Source: Lysobacterales bacterium (GTDB lineage: Bacteria; Pseudomonadota; Gammaproteobacteria; Xanthomonadales; SZUA-5). From it: a stretch of DNA of 64,000 nucleotides. The DNA lies in contig JABAQR010000037.1 in NCBI GenBank assembly GCA_019187485.1, forward strand, positions 30,947-94,946, given 5' to 3'. The translations under genes and the position numbers were made by a program. Position 1 is the stretch's first letter, and each line of letters starts with the position of its first letter. The notes below the pieces were generated by a model, which worked only from the letters and a program-made list of their open reading frames with translations, had not been told where the DNA came from and did no database searches. Below, in pieces: positions 37,115-47,786 of this stretch.

Positions 37115-40100
37115 ATGCAGTCGGAAAACGGTGCCCCAAGGCTGGCCTTGATGGCCATGCTGGTGCTGTTCGTGCTCTCCGGCGTCAGCGGCCTGATCTA
37201 TCAATCCATCTGGTCGCAGTACCTCGGTCTGATCCTGGGGCACGCCGCGTATGCGCAATCGCTGGTGCTGGCCACCTTCATGGGCGGCATGGCACTCGGC
37301 GCCTGGTGGGCCGGACGACTGCTGCACCGGGTCGGGAGCCTGCTGCGCCTGTACGGATTGCTCGAGGCCGCGATCGGCCTGTTCGGCATCGGTTTCCACG
37401 CGATCTACGGCTGGGTCTCGGTGTGGCTGTTCGACCATTGGCTGCCGTCGTTGCCGGCCGGGCTGTCGGACGCGGTGCGCTACTGCACGGCGATCGGACT
37501 GATCCTGCCGCAGACGGTCCTGCTGGGCATGACCTTTCCGGTGATGTGCGCGGGCTTGATCCGCTGGCATCCGGCAACCTCGGGGCGCGTCATCGGCGGT
37601 CTGTATTTCTTCAACAGCATCGGTGCCGCCGGAGGTGCTCTGCTGGCGACCTTCGCATTGGTGCCGGCCGCCGGTCTGCCGGGTGCGATGACCTTTGCGG
37701 GTGCCCTGAACCTGCTGATCGCCGCGGTTGTGATCCTGCTGCGGGTGCCTGCGCGCGCCCCGATGCGCGCCGTGCTCGACGAGCACGGCGCGATCACCGA
37801 GAGTCAACGGCGCGTTCTGCTGGTCGGCCTGGTGGCGGCCGCGATCACCGGTGCCTCTTCTTTCATGTACGAGATCGGCTGGGTGCGCATGCTCTCGCTC
37901 ACGCTGGGCTCGAGCCTGCACGCCTTCGAACTGATGCTCGCGGCCTTCATCGGCGGCCTGGCCTTCGGTGGTCTCTACATCCGCGGCAGGCTCGACCACC
38001 TGCGCAATCCGCTGTCCTGCTTCGGCTGGGTGCAAGTGCTCATGGGTCTGTGCGCCCTCGCCACGCTGCCGTTGTACGACCACGCCTTCGGATTCGTCGA
38101 ATGGATGCTCGCCGCGCTCGCGCGCAGCTCCAACGGCTACACCCTCTACAACCTGGCCACCGCGCTCGTGGCGATCGCGATCATGGTGCCAGCGGCCTTC
38201 TTCGCCGGCATGACGCTGCCGACGATCACCTTCGCGCTGCTGCAGCGAGGCGTGGGCGAGCGCGTGATCGGCTGGGTGTATGCGGCCAATACGCTGGGCG
38301 CCATCCTCGGCGTGCTGCTGATGGTGCATTGGGTACTGCCGGGCCTGGGACTCAAGCTCGCGGTGACGCTGGCCGCCGCCATCGACATCGCGCTCGGCTT
38401 CTACGTGCTGCGCAGCATTGGCGAGGTCGCCGCGCCGCGCGCGCAACTGACGGCCATGGCCGCTTGCGTGCTCGCGGTCGCCGTGGTGCTGTCGATCTCG
38501 CCCTTCGACCCGCGACGACTCGCCTCCGGCGTCTACCGCAGCGGTAAATCGCAACTGGACGCGAAGACCGAAATCCGCTACCTGCGGGACGGCAAGACGG
38601 CTTCGATCGCCTTCTGGCGCAATCGCAACGGGACCGCCTCGATCGCCACCAACGGCAAGGTCGACGCCTCGCTGGCGCTGGATCCCAAGGCGCCACCGAC
38701 GCTGGACGAGCCGACCATGATCATGGCGGGCCTGCTCGGGCTGGCCTATCACCCACGGCCGGAGCGCGTGGCCAACATCGGTTTCGGCTCCGGCCTGACC
38801 ACCCACACGATGGCATCGAGCCCGCGTCCGAAGGAGATCGTCACGATCGAAATCGAACCGGCCATGATCGAAGCCGCGCGCCTGTTCGGGGACCGGGTGC
38901 AGCGCGCCTACGACGATCCGCGATCGCGTTTCGTGTACGACGACGCGCGCGCCTACTTCGCGGGTCGCCGCTCGGACTTCGATCTGATCGTGTCGGAGCC
39001 CTCCAATCCGTGGGTCAATGGCGTCGCCAAACTCTTCTCCCTCGAGTTCTACGAGTTCCTGCCGCGGCATCTGGCCGAAGGCGGATTGCTGATCCAGTGG
39101 GTGCAGGCCTACGAGATTTCCGATCGCACCCTGCATTCGATCCTCGCGGCCCTGGACGCCCGCTTCGCCGATTACGCCATCTACACCAGCAACAACTTCG
39201 ATCTCATCATCGTCGCCAGCCCGCGCGGGCCGCTGCCGTCGCTGCGCGGCGAGTTCCTCAAGGACCCGGGCACGCAGGAGCTGGCGGCACGCATCGGCAT
39301 CCGGACCGGGGAGGATCTGATTGCTCGCCGGGTGGCCTCGCGCAGGCTCGTGCGCGCGATGCTCGCGGCGAGCGGGCCGATCGCCAACTCGGATTTCTTC
39401 CCGACCGTGGCCCACCAGGGACCGCGCGAGCGCTATGCCAACACATCGGCCGAAGCCAGCGCCCTGATTTACCTTGCACCTGGCGCCGCGCTGACCCTTC
39501 TAGGCGAAGGAATCGCCACCACCGAGCTGAGCACGCTCGATCCGCCAACCCTGAATCAGCCCGTCCATACGCGACGCCGTGGGCTCGCCTTGGTGCAGGC
39601 ACTTGCGGACCCCACGCAAGAGGATCTGCATGCACTGTCCATCGGCGATCGGGCCGACCTGGCTTTCCTTCACGAAGCCGCGCGCCGATGCTTCCGGGGA
39701 GAAGTCGAAAACGATGTGATTGTCAAACTCTCGAACCTGTTCCGCGTGAGCATGTCGCGGCTGACCCTCGAGGAAGGTCGGCGTGCCTGGGTGGACCAGG
39801 GCTGGATCGACTGCGAGGGAAGGTTGCCGGAGGGCGTTGCCGCCGCGCTCGCCACTTTCAGGCTCGCCCTGGTCGACCAGGGCGGCGCCGAACTGCTGGC
39901 GAGCGCGGCGGCGGTGATCCAGGGGGCTGCCAGGCTTTCGCCGGGTTCGTTGAGCGACTTCTATGCACTGGCGATGGCGGGGGCCTCGCGAGCGCGCCGA
40001 CGCGACGAGGTGGAGGCATTGCAATCTGCTTACCACAAGGCGCTGCCGCTCGGTCAGCGCGAGCTGTTGCAGTTGGACATCGCGGCGAACCTGGCGGCAT

Positions 40101-40162
40101 CCCTCGCCAGCGAGGAGGGTGACAGGGATCCCCCCACAGACGCGCCAGGCAAGAACGAGTGA
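37115..40162 (+). CDS. Fused membrane / spermidine synthase-like protein
   Basis: 1015 residues. Residues 10–455 hold about 14 TM helices in two halves (LFVLSGVSGLIYQSIWSQYL and ITGASSFMYEIGWVRML are repeats of the same motif). A spermidine-synthase Rossmann domain follows (ANIGFGSGLTTHTM, IEIEPAMIEAARL, VYDDARAYF, DLIVSEPSNPWVNGVAKLFS). The last 300 residues are helical and unrecognised. The classic spermidine synthase Asp-Ser/Asp-Pro catalytic pair is SEPSNPW, so polyamine synthesis is doubtful; many such fusions have no known reaction. It closes the glycan island. Confidence 0.78.
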   Translation: MQSENGAPRLALMAMLVLFVLSGVSGLIYQSIWSQYLGLILGHAAYAQSLVLATFMGGMALGAWWAGRLLHRVGSLLRLYGLLEAAIGLFGIGFHAIYGWVSVWLFDHWLPSLPAGLSDAVRYCTAIGLILPQTVLLGMTFPVMCAGLIRWHPATSGRVIGGLYFFNSIGAAGGALLATFALVPAAGLPGAMTFAGALNLLIAAVVILLRVPARAPMRAVLDEHGAITESQRRVLLVGLVAAAITGASSFMYEIGWVRMLSLTLGSSLHAFELMLAAFIGGLAFGGLYIRGRLDHLRNPLSCFGWVQVLMGLCALATLPLYDHAFGFVEWMLAALARSSNGYTLYNLATALVAIAIMVPAAFFAGMTLPTITFALLQRGVGERVIGWVYAANTLGAILGVLLMVHWVLPGLGLKLAVTLAAAIDIALGFYVLRSIGEVAAPRAQLTAMAACVLAVAVVLSISPFDPRRLASGVYRSGKSQLDAKTEIRYLRDGKTASIAFWRNRNGTASIATNGKVDASLALDPKAPPTLDEPTMIMAGLLGLAYHPRPERVANIGFGSGLTTHTMASSPRPKEIVTIEIEPAMIEAARLFGDRVQRAYDDPRSRFVYDDARAYFAGRRSDFDLIVSEPSNPWVNGVAKLFSLEFYEFLPRHLAEGGLLIQWVQAYEISDRTLHSILAALDARFADYAIYTSNNFDLIIVASPRGPLPSLRGEFLKDPGTQELAARIGIRTGEDLIARRVASRRLVRAMLAASGPIANSDFFPTVAHQGPRERYANTSAEASALIYLAPGAALTLLGEGIATTELSTLDPPTLNQPVHTRRRGLALVQALADPTQEDLHALSIGDRADLAFLHEAARRCFRGEVENDVIVKLSNLFRVSMSRLTLEEGRRAWVDQGWIDCEGRLPEGVAAALATFRLALVDQGGAELLASAAAVIQGAARLSPGSLSDFYALAMAGASRARRRDEVEALQSAYHKALPLGQRELLQLDIAANLAASLASEEGDRDPPTDAPGKNE

Positions 40163-40628
40163 TCGGGCGGACGCGCGTTGGGCCGCAGGACCGGTCAGAC
40201 GCTCCGGGGCGGTGAGGGTCACACATGTTCCGCGCCCCGGTCCCGCACAAATGGACGAACTGGATGCGGCGTTGCACGTCTTGCGGCCGGATGCTGGAGG
40301 GCGTGGCGCCGGCCGGGCATGCAACGACGAGACGGCTCCGGCTTCAGAGCGCGCGGCTCCCCTCGGCAGCACCCGACTGATGAGGAATGAAATGAACGGC
40401 TCTGGCAAACCCGCATGCCGGGCACGGGCGGATTTGGCAGATGCAAAGCCAGGACGCGTGTCGGCTTCGACATCGACCGCCCGCTTCCTGGCGACGAACG
40501 ACGCGGGGCCCGACGTGCAACGGGGCCATCCATGGTCGTGGGGCCGCCAGGCCGTGCCCCGGGAATGCTCGAAAAAACGAAGGGGGCCGAAGCCCCCTTC
40601 GTTGCACAACCGATTTGCAACCAGCAGA
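40163..40628. other. Intergenic region between spermidine synthase-like gene and pilin
   Basis: 466 bases between two convergent genes. Frames in it give Arg/Gly/Pro-rich products without family likeness. The right end carries the pilin terminator (40571–40603). I see no RNA gene or repeat in the rest. Confidence 0.45.
40571..40603 (-). terminator. Rho-independent terminator of the pilin operon
   Basis: On the minus strand a perfect 12-base stem AACGAAGGGGGC / GCCCCCTTCGTT with a 4-base loop runs into TTTTTTC. It lies 26 bases after the stop of the last pilin gene. Confidence 0.9.
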
Positions 40629-41051
40629 TCAGCGGCACTGCGTCGGCAGGTAGCGATCCTGGATGCCCGAGGTGCAATCCCACTCCATGCTGCCGCCACG
40701 ATCGATCGGGCTCAGGACGACGGTCGAAGCGGTAATCTTCGAGTGCGCCTGGGTGCCGTAGGAGACGGTGATCTTGCCGTTGGTGATGTCGGTCTGGGTC
40801 ACGAAATTGCCGATGATGGACGACGAGAGCGACACGCCGGCCAAGGTATTGGTGGTCGGGAACTGGCCACGCTGCTGATAGTACTCGGAGACCGCCGTCT
40901 TGGAGCCGCTCGCGAGACTGAGGCCGTCGGAGACCTGCGCGCGGATGGTGTAGTCCTGATAGGCCGGAATCGCGATGGCCGCGAGGATGGCGATGATCGC
41001 GACGACGATCATCAGTTCGATCAGGGTGAAACCTTTCTGGATCTTGCTCAT
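40629..41051 (-). CDS. pilA: Type IV major pilin (copy 1)
   Basis: 140 residues. A 7-residue leader ending in Gly (MSKIQKG) precedes [20 protein letters not shown], the PilD cleavage and methylation site with Glu5. The mature pilin is IVa type with a C-terminal Cys pair (WDCTS and PTQC) closing the D-loop. It is about 80% identical by eye to the neighbouring copy. It has its own sigma-54 promoter and a strong terminator. Confidence 0.95.
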   Translation of the reverse strand: MSKIQKGFTLIELMIVVAIIAILAAIAIPAYQDYTIRAQVSDGLSLASGSKTAVSEYYQQRGQFPTTNTLAGVSLSSSIIGNFVTQTDITNGKITVSYGTQAHSKITASTVVLSPIDRGGSMEWDCTSGIQDRYLPTQCR

Positions 41052-41147
41052 GTTGAAGCCTCTTCGAAGTGGACAAACCTAGGTTGGACGAGCCCCCCAA
41101 CGAGCTTGCGCTCCCTGGGATGCGCGTGGCCCGTCGGGCGTCAGTCT

Positions 41148-41163
41148 TGCATGTTGCGTGCCA
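41148..41163 (-). promoter_or_regulatory. Sigma-54 promoter of pilin copy 1
   Basis: On the minus strand TGGCACG-CAAC-ATGCA, i.e. GG-N10-GC, differs from TGGCACG-N4-TTGCW at one conserved base. It is 97 bases upstream of the pilin ATG, leaving an untranslated leader of about 86 bases. PilR (42681–44066) is the obvious activator. Confidence 0.8.
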
Positions 41164-41279
41164 CCAAGGAACCCCCCACATGCGCCTCACCAAGTCGTTT
41201 TCCGGGATGGCTTGGGTCCCGAAAGGCGGCGCTCAGGCATCACGGCCGGTCGCAAGGTGCCGCGTTGCGTCACCCGGCA

Positions 41280-41702
41280 TCAACGGCACTGTGTCGGCAG
41301 GTAGCGATCCGCGATGGCCGAGGTGCAGTCCCACTCGATGCTGCCGACGCGATCGGTAGGGCTCAACCGAAGCGTCGATGCCAGAATCTTCGAATGCGAC
41401 TGATCGCCATAGGCAATCGTGATCACGCCATTCGTGACATCGGTCTGAGTCACGAAGTTGCCGCGAATTTCCGTCGAGAGCGCGAGATTGGCCAGCGTGT
41501 TCGTCGCCGGGAATGCACCACGATTCTGGTAGTACTCGGAAATCGCGCTCTTGGCTCCACTGGCCAGACTCAGTCCCTCCGAGACCTGGGCGCGGATCGT
41601 GTAATCCTGATAGGCCGGAATCGCGATTGCGGCGAGGATGGCGATGATCGCGACCACGATCATCAGTTCGATCAGCGTGAAACCGGATTGGCGGGCCGGC
41701 AT
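41280..41702 (-). CDS. pilA: Type IV major pilin (copy 2)
   Basis: 140 residues. Leader MPARQSG then [20 protein letters not shown]. The ATG at 41702 has AGGAGAGG upstream; a longer frame from 41735 would give an unlikely leader. About 27 of 134 mature residues differ from copy 1, mostly in the exposed middle and D-loop. The C-terminal WDCTS and PTQC cysteines are conserved. It lies 63 bases after tfpZ and 228 bases upstream of copy 1, with its own sigma-54 promoter. Confidence 0.94.
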   Translation of the reverse strand: MPARQSGFTLIELMIVVAIIAILAAIAIPAYQDYTIRAQVSEGLSLASGAKSAISEYYQNRGAFPATNTLANLALSTEIRGNFVTQTDVTNGVITIAYGDQSHSKILASTLRLSPTDRVGSIEWDCTSAIADRYLPTQCR

Positions 41703-41738
41703 GGCACCTCTCCTGCGATTGATGACGGATCGCAACGA

Positions 41739-41754
41739 CGCAAGAAGCGGGCCA
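41739..41754 (-). promoter_or_regulatory. Sigma-54 promoter of pilin copy 2
   Basis: On the minus strand TGGCCCG-CTTC-TTGCG has GG-N10-GC spacing and matches the TGGCACG-N4-TTGCW consensus at all but two positions. It lies in the 63-base gap after tfpZ, about 37 bases upstream of the start codon. Confidence 0.8.
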
Positions 41755-41765
41755 GATTGCTGCCG

Positions 41766-42578
41766 TTACCGCCGATCCTGTCCCTCTCGCTTCCATCGTT
41801 CGATCACGGGCCAGGGATCCACCGACAGGGCGCCGAGCGGCGCTGCGGCGTCGACGGCGAAAACGATCACCGTGTCCTGCTCGGGATTGCGCCCGCGCAA
41901 CGGCAGGAAATGCAGGGTCTCGATCGGCTTGCCCTGAGACTGCACGAACCGTGCGACCAGCTCGCGCGCGGGGCCGTGCTCGCCCAGCAGGGACAGTTTC
42001 GGAGCGGTAGCCACCAACGCCGGCCCCGCCTTCGCGAAATCGCGGTAGTACCTGGGCAGGCGATCGATGTCCTTGCCGGCCAGACCGGATTCCAGCAGCA
42101 CTTCCCGTTCGTGCTGCGATTCGGGTGGCGGCGCCGCGACCAGCACGGGACCGGTCCAGGCGCGGCGCCGGAAGCGCGGATCGCCGGCTGCGCGCAGGTC
42201 TTCGTCGCTCAGCGAACTGGCCATGGTCAGGTACACCATGTCTTTGGCGACCACCACGTAGACCGGGCGGGAATCGGCGATCACGAGCAGGCCGTAGACC
42301 AGTGCCGCGAGCTGCACGCTCGCGATGAAGCCAATGTCGAAGGCCATTCCCCGCTTGCCGTGGCGATAGACGATCAGCGTCAGCAGGGGCCCGACCACGA
42401 GATCGATGCCGATCAGCAGCACGATCAGACGGTCGGCGCCGGCCGCCGCCGTGTAGGGCTGCGGGTACCAGACGCCGAACAACAGGATCCCGGCCGCGAT
42501 CGCGAGCAGGGCGGAGCAGCCGAGATGGATGCCGGCGGCCTGCCAGCGGGAAAGCACGCGCTTGCCGAGTCCCAACAT
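41766..42578 (-). CDS. Type IV pilin accessory protein, TfpZ/TfpX-like
   Basis: 270 residues. Two to four N-terminal TM helices with GIHLGCSALLAIA, FGVWYPQPYTAAAGADRL, GIDLVVGPLLTLIVYRHGKR, ASVQLAALVYGL and DSRPVYVVV match the TfpX/TfpZ family, found directly beside pilin genes in Pseudomonas and Xanthomonadales. These proteins promote assembly or stability of their cognate pilin variant. The gene is directly upstream of pilin copy 2 on the same strand, as in the family. Confidence 0.88.
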   Translation of the reverse strand: MLGLGKRVLSRWQAAGIHLGCSALLAIAAGILLFGVWYPQPYTAAAGADRLIVLLIGIDLVVGPLLTLIVYRHGKRGMAFDIGFIASVQLAALVYGLLVIADSRPVYVVVAKDMVYLTMASSLSDEDLRAAGDPRFRRRAWTGPVLVAAPPPESQHEREVLLESGLAGKDIDRLPRYYRDFAKAGPALVATAPKLSLLGEHGPARELVARFVQSQGKPIETLHFLPLRGRNPEQDTVIVFAVDAAAPLGALSVDPWPVIERWKREGQDRR

Positions 42579-42680
42579 GATGTCGCCCTCCAGATTTGTC
42601 CCGGGTGCGGCCGCCTCAAGGCCGCGAACGCTGGCGTAACCGCGGTTGCCGGATGGCCCGTCGAACGTGTCGGCACACGC

Positions 42681-44066
<1,386 letters not shown>

Positions 44067-44183
44067 GGGCGGACTCCGGTGCGATCGGACGAGGATAACC
44101 CGAGGCACGCTGCGCCGGAGCCCGCGCAGCACCTCCGAGGCCGACGGTGCTACGCTGGCGCGCCCGGAACCTGGAGCGTTCGC

Positions 44184-44618
44184 ATGCCGCTGTGGGCCGC
44201 ACCCGCAAGCATCGCCGCGTTGCAGGCGCTGGGTCGCGACACCATCCACGAGTCGCTCGGCATCGAGATCCTCGAAGTCGGATCCGACTGGGTGCGCGGG
44301 CGCATGCCGGTGGACCGGCGCACCCATCAGCCCTATGGCCTGCTGCATGGCGGCGCCTCGGTGGTGCTCGCAGAATCGCTCGGCAGCATCGCCGCCGGTC
44401 TCGTGGTCGCCGACAGTGGCGCGCGCGTGGTCGGCCTGGAGGTCAACGCCAACCATCTGCGGGCGGTACGGTCGGGCTGGGTCACCGGCACGGCGCGCGC
44501 CCTCCACATCGGTCGCTCGACCCACGTCTGGGAGATCCGCATCGAGAACGATGCCGGCGAACTCAGCTGCATCTCGCGGCTGACGATGGCGGTGGTCGCG
44601 GCGAAAGCGCAGGCATGA
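44184..44618 (+). CDS. PaaI/YbdB-type hotdog thioesterase
   Basis: 144 residues, single hotdog domain: GIEILEVGSDWVRGRMPVDRR, HQPYGLLHGGASVVLAESLGS (the HGG/Ala and Glu catalytic segment), and GLEVNANHLRAVRSG with VWEIRI. The E of LAES is the likely catalytic acid of DHNA-CoA or phenylacetyl-CoA-type thioesterases. It is co-translated with srkA (ATGA overlap). Confidence 0.87.
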   Translation: MPLWAAPASIAALQALGRDTIHESLGIEILEVGSDWVRGRMPVDRRTHQPYGLLHGGASVVLAESLGSIAAGLVVADSGARVVGLEVNANHLRAVRSGWVTGTARALHIGRSTHVWEIRIENDAGELSCISRLTMAVVAAKAQA

Positions 44619-45604
44619 ACGGCCATCCCTTCGACGCACTCGGGCCGGAGCAGGTGCTCGACGCGGTCGAGGGCATGGGCATCGCCTGCGACGGTCGTCT
44701 GTTCGCGTTGAACAGTTTCGAGAACCGCGTCTACCAGGTGGGCCGTGAGGGTGGCGAGCCGCTGATCGCGAAGTTCTACCGGCCCGGCCGCCTGAGCGAG
44801 GCGGAGATCCTCGAGGAACACGCCTTCCTGGCCGAGCTGGCCGCCGCCGAACTGCCGGTGGCGCCGCCGCTGGCGCAGGCCGACGGTCGCACGCTGCTGG
44901 ACTTTGCGATCACCGGCGGCGAGCACGCCCGCGCGCATTTCCGCGTCGCGCTGTTCCCGCGCCTGCGCGGGCGCGCGCCGGAGCTGGAATCGGCGACCCA
45001 CCTCGAATGGCTGGGCCGGTTGCTCGCGCGCATGCACCGGGTCGGCGCCTGCGCGCGCTTCCGGCGGCGTCCGCCGCTGTCGGTGGCGCGCCTGGGCGAT
45101 GCCGCCCTCACGGCCACCCTCGCCGGACCCCTGCTGCCGCCATCGCTGCAGGCCCGCTACGCGCAGTGCGGGCACGAACTGCTGGCGGCGGTGCGGGCAC
45201 GCTTCGACGCGCTCGCACCCCTGCCCGCGCTGCGCCTGCACGGCGATTTGCACGCCGGCAACCTGCTGTGGAGCGAGGCCGGACCCTTGCTGGTGGACTT
45301 CGACGACTGTTGCGAGGGCCCGGCGATCCAGGACTTGTGGATGCTGTTGCCGGGCGATGCCGACGGTCGCCAGGCGGCGCTCGCCGCGCTGGTTCGCGGC
45401 TACGAGGACTTCCGCGCCTTCGACTGGAGCCAGGTCGCACTGATCGAGGCGCTGCGCGCGCTGCGCCTGCTGCACCACGGCGGCTGGCTGTCCGCGCGCC
45501 ACGACGACCCGGCTTTCCCGCGCGCCTTTCCTTACGCCGCCCACGCGCGCTTCTGGGAGGAACACCTGCTGACGCTGGAGGCGCAGTGCGCGGTCCTGGC
45601 GTGA
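44615..45604 (+). CDS. srkA: Stress response kinase A (YihE/SrkA-like)
   Basis: 329 residues, APH-like kinase fold: FALNSFENRVYQVG and LIAKFYRPGR (ATP Lys), HGDLHAGNLLW (catalytic loop with Asp) and LVDFDDCCEGPAIQDLWML (Mg Asp). SrkA is a Ser/Thr kinase that limits stress-induced cell death in E. coli. It begins in an ATGA overlap with the thioesterase. Confidence 0.88.
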   Translation: MNGHPFDALGPEQVLDAVEGMGIACDGRLFALNSFENRVYQVGREGGEPLIAKFYRPGRLSEAEILEEHAFLAELAAAELPVAPPLAQADGRTLLDFAITGGEHARAHFRVALFPRLRGRAPELESATHLEWLGRLLARMHRVGACARFRRRPPLSVARLGDAALTATLAGPLLPPSLQARYAQCGHELLAAVRARFDALAPLPALRLHGDLHAGNLLWSEAGPLLVDFDDCCEGPAIQDLWMLLPGDADGRQAALAALVRGYEDFRAFDWSQVALIEALRALRLLHHGGWLSARHDDPAFPRAFPYAAHARFWEEHLLTLEAQCAVLA

Positions 45605-45793
45605 ATTCGACCCTGCGGCAGGGCCTGACTGCCCGGATGTTTCATGAAGTTGGGACGCGGCCGTGGAACCAGGAAGAAACGGATTCTTTCTTCGCGGGTC
45701 GGGGCCCCGGTGAGAAGCTCACGAGGAACAGGATCTTGTCTCGCGGTTCCGGGGCGACATCCACGATCCGCACGCCGCTGATCGCCGCAGCGC

Positions 45794-47017
45794 TCAGACG
45801 CCCGCCCGCTGCACCCGTGCGGCGGAACGCCGCGGCGCCAGCCGCCAGGCCACGCCGGCCGACAGCGCCGGCAGCGGCGCCAGCCACCAGGTACCGGCCC
45901 ATACCAGCGTCGCGACCGCGAGCAGCAGGGCGACGGCCAGACAGGCAGCGGCTGGCGGCCAGCCCTCGGTCCAGCGCCCCAGCGCCCACAGCGTCGTCAC
46001 CACCCAGCCCGCGTAGGCGTGACCAGACACGCCGGGCAGCGGCGGACCGGCGTTCAATGCCAGCACGTGGGTACCGGCGCCAATCAGGGCCACGAACAGC
46101 AGGCCCGCGAAAACGGAAGCACCGGCCCCGAGCGCCGGGTCGTACTTGCGCAAGGCCTCGATGCGGAAGGGCGGGTGTGGCTCGCTCGCGGCCAGATCGG
46201 GTGGCTGCCAGCCGGGCGGCTTCAGCCACACGCGCAGCTTGTCGATCACATTGCGGGTGCGCCAGCTCATGCGCGCGAGCGCGACGTAGACCTCGAGGTT
46301 GGCCCACAGCGGATCGTGGCTACGCAGCGGCTTGCGCGTGCCGTACACCACCTTGTCGTCCACGCGCTCGTCCTCGAAGGTGCCGAAGATGCGGTCCCAG
46401 AGGATCAGGATCCCGCCGTAGTTCTTGTCGACATAACGGTCGTTGACGGCGTGGTGGACGCGGTGGTTGGAAGGCGAGGCGAACACCCGATCAAACCAAC
46501 CCAGCCGGCCGACCTGCTCGGTGTGGATCCAGTACTGGTAGAGCAGATCCATCAGCGCGACCACACCGAATACCAGCGGCGGAATCCCGGCGATCGCCAG
46601 CGGCAGATAAAAAATCCAGCCGAACAGGAAGCCGGTGCTGGACTGGCGCAGCGCGGTGCCGAGGTTGTAGTCCTCGCTCTGGTGGTGAACCACATGGGCG
46701 GCCCACAGCACGCCCACCTCGTGGCCCATGCGGTGGTGCCAGTAATACTGGAAGTCGTAGAACAGCAGCGCAAAGACCCACACCCACCAGGCGTCCGCCG
46801 GCAACGGCCAGAGCGCAAGGCTCTGGTGGGCCAACGTGTAGACGCCGAGACCCAGCACGCGCAGGTACAGACCGCTGATTTGGGAGATTGCGCCCAGACC
46901 GATGCTGTTGATGGTATCTCCGAGGCGATAGACGTGCCGCCCGCGGGCGCGGGCGATCGCGTATTCGAGCGCGATCAGCCCGAAGAACACGGGAATGGCA
47001 TAGACGATGGGATTCAT
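45794..47017 (-). CDS. Fatty-acid hydroxylase / sterol desaturase family protein
   Basis: 407 residues. Four or more TM helices and the di-iron His boxes HHRMGH (94–99), HVVHHQSEDYN (H108, H111, H112) and HRVHHAVNDRYVDKNYGG. It belongs to the integral-membrane ERG3/SUR2-like hydroxylases; the C-terminal part has three further TM helices with unknown role. A lipid hydroxylase (e.g. of ornithine lipid or hopanoid chains) is plausible, but the substrate cannot be read from sequence. ATG 47017 chosen by the first hydrophobic helix. Confidence 0.85.
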   Translation of the reverse strand: MNPIVYAIPVFFGLIALEYAIARARGRHVYRLGDTINSIGLGAISQISGLYLRVLGLGVYTLAHQSLALWPLPADAWWVWVFALLFYDFQYYWHHRMGHEVGVLWAAHVVHHQSEDYNLGTALRQSSTGFLFGWIFYLPLAIAGIPPLVFGVVALMDLLYQYWIHTEQVGRLGWFDRVFASPSNHRVHHAVNDRYVDKNYGGILILWDRIFGTFEDERVDDKVVYGTRKPLRSHDPLWANLEVYVALARMSWRTRNVIDKLRVWLKPPGWQPPDLAASEPHPPFRIEALRKYDPALGAGASVFAGLLFVALIGAGTHVLALNAGPPLPGVSGHAYAGWVVTTLWALGRWTEGWPPAAACLAVALLLAVATLVWAGTWWLAPLPALSAGVAWRLAPRRSAARVQRAGV

Positions 47018-47272
47018 CGCGCAAGAGTTCCACGCGGCATCGGAGCGCGCAAGTGCGCGAGACGGACAGCGCGAACGTGCCGTCCGGGACCTCGCCGCAC
47101 GGCAACCACTGTGCAATCGCCTTCGACGTCACCTGGCCGTGATCGCGATGATCGAGCCCGGCCCGGATGTCGGAGCAGGCGTTCGTCGCGCCACATCGGA
47201 AGCGGGACAGCGCGCCGCCGAGCATCGTTGCGGGGCGTACAGTCGGCGCCCGCGACCCTGCGCCAAGCATGC

Positions 47273-47659
47273 CTAACCGATCGGTGGTACCCGGTCGACG
47301 GCGAGCGCCAAAGCCCGCAGTTGTGCCGTGTGGAAGGCACGCGCAACGGCTCCGACTTCGCTGCCGTCGTGGTAGCCCAGACGCGTTGCAAGCGCGAAGA
47401 AGCCGGGCGCAGGCAAACCGTCGCGCACGCGCGAGACCACCCGCGCGGCAAGCAACGGCCGGCCGGCGGCGGCGTCCTCGCGCATCAGTTGTTCAAGCGC
47501 CTGGATCACCCGATTGACGGTGTACGGCGGCGCCAGACCCAACCGCCAGGCGACCTGTTGGTAGGTGGGCAGCGGCGCATCCGCCGGCAGCGCGCCGAGC
47601 AGCGAACGCAGCGCAGTGCACAGCGCGGCGAGTTCCTCGATGGAGATTGGGGCATGCAT
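47273..47659 (-). CDS. Conserved protein of unknown function, wHTH-like
   Basis: 128 residues. LPTYQQVAWRLGLAPPYTVNRVIQALEQLMREDAAAGRPLLAARVVSRV looks like a winged-helix start followed by a conserved GLPAPGFFALATRLG stretch, a pattern I have seen in uncharacterised proteins of Xanthomonadales and mobile elements, but I cannot name the family. The gene is divergent from the ECF sigma factor with 127 bases between. Confidence 0.6.
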   Translation of the reverse strand: MHAPISIEELAALCTALRSLLGALPADAPLPTYQQVAWRLGLAPPYTVNRVIQALEQLMREDAAAGRPLLAARVVSRVRDGLPAPGFFALATRLGYHDGSEVGAVARAFHTAQLRALALAVDRVPPIG

Positions 47660-47786
47660 TCGGTGCGTCCGGTGCTTTCCGGGTTCGACGCGGGTCGGGT
47701 CCGGGATGATCGCGTACCGGACCGGAGTGGCATCAAGCGATACCGCAGCCCTTAACCCCTTACCACTGACCGCTTTATCCGCAACA

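Noticed and set aside
35783..39415. A 1210-codon open frame on the minus strand across the spermidine synthase-like gene
   Set aside because: The translation is Arg/Gln/His-rich with no helices or motifs, while the other strand has well-formed genes. It is the antisense shadow common in high-GC DNA.
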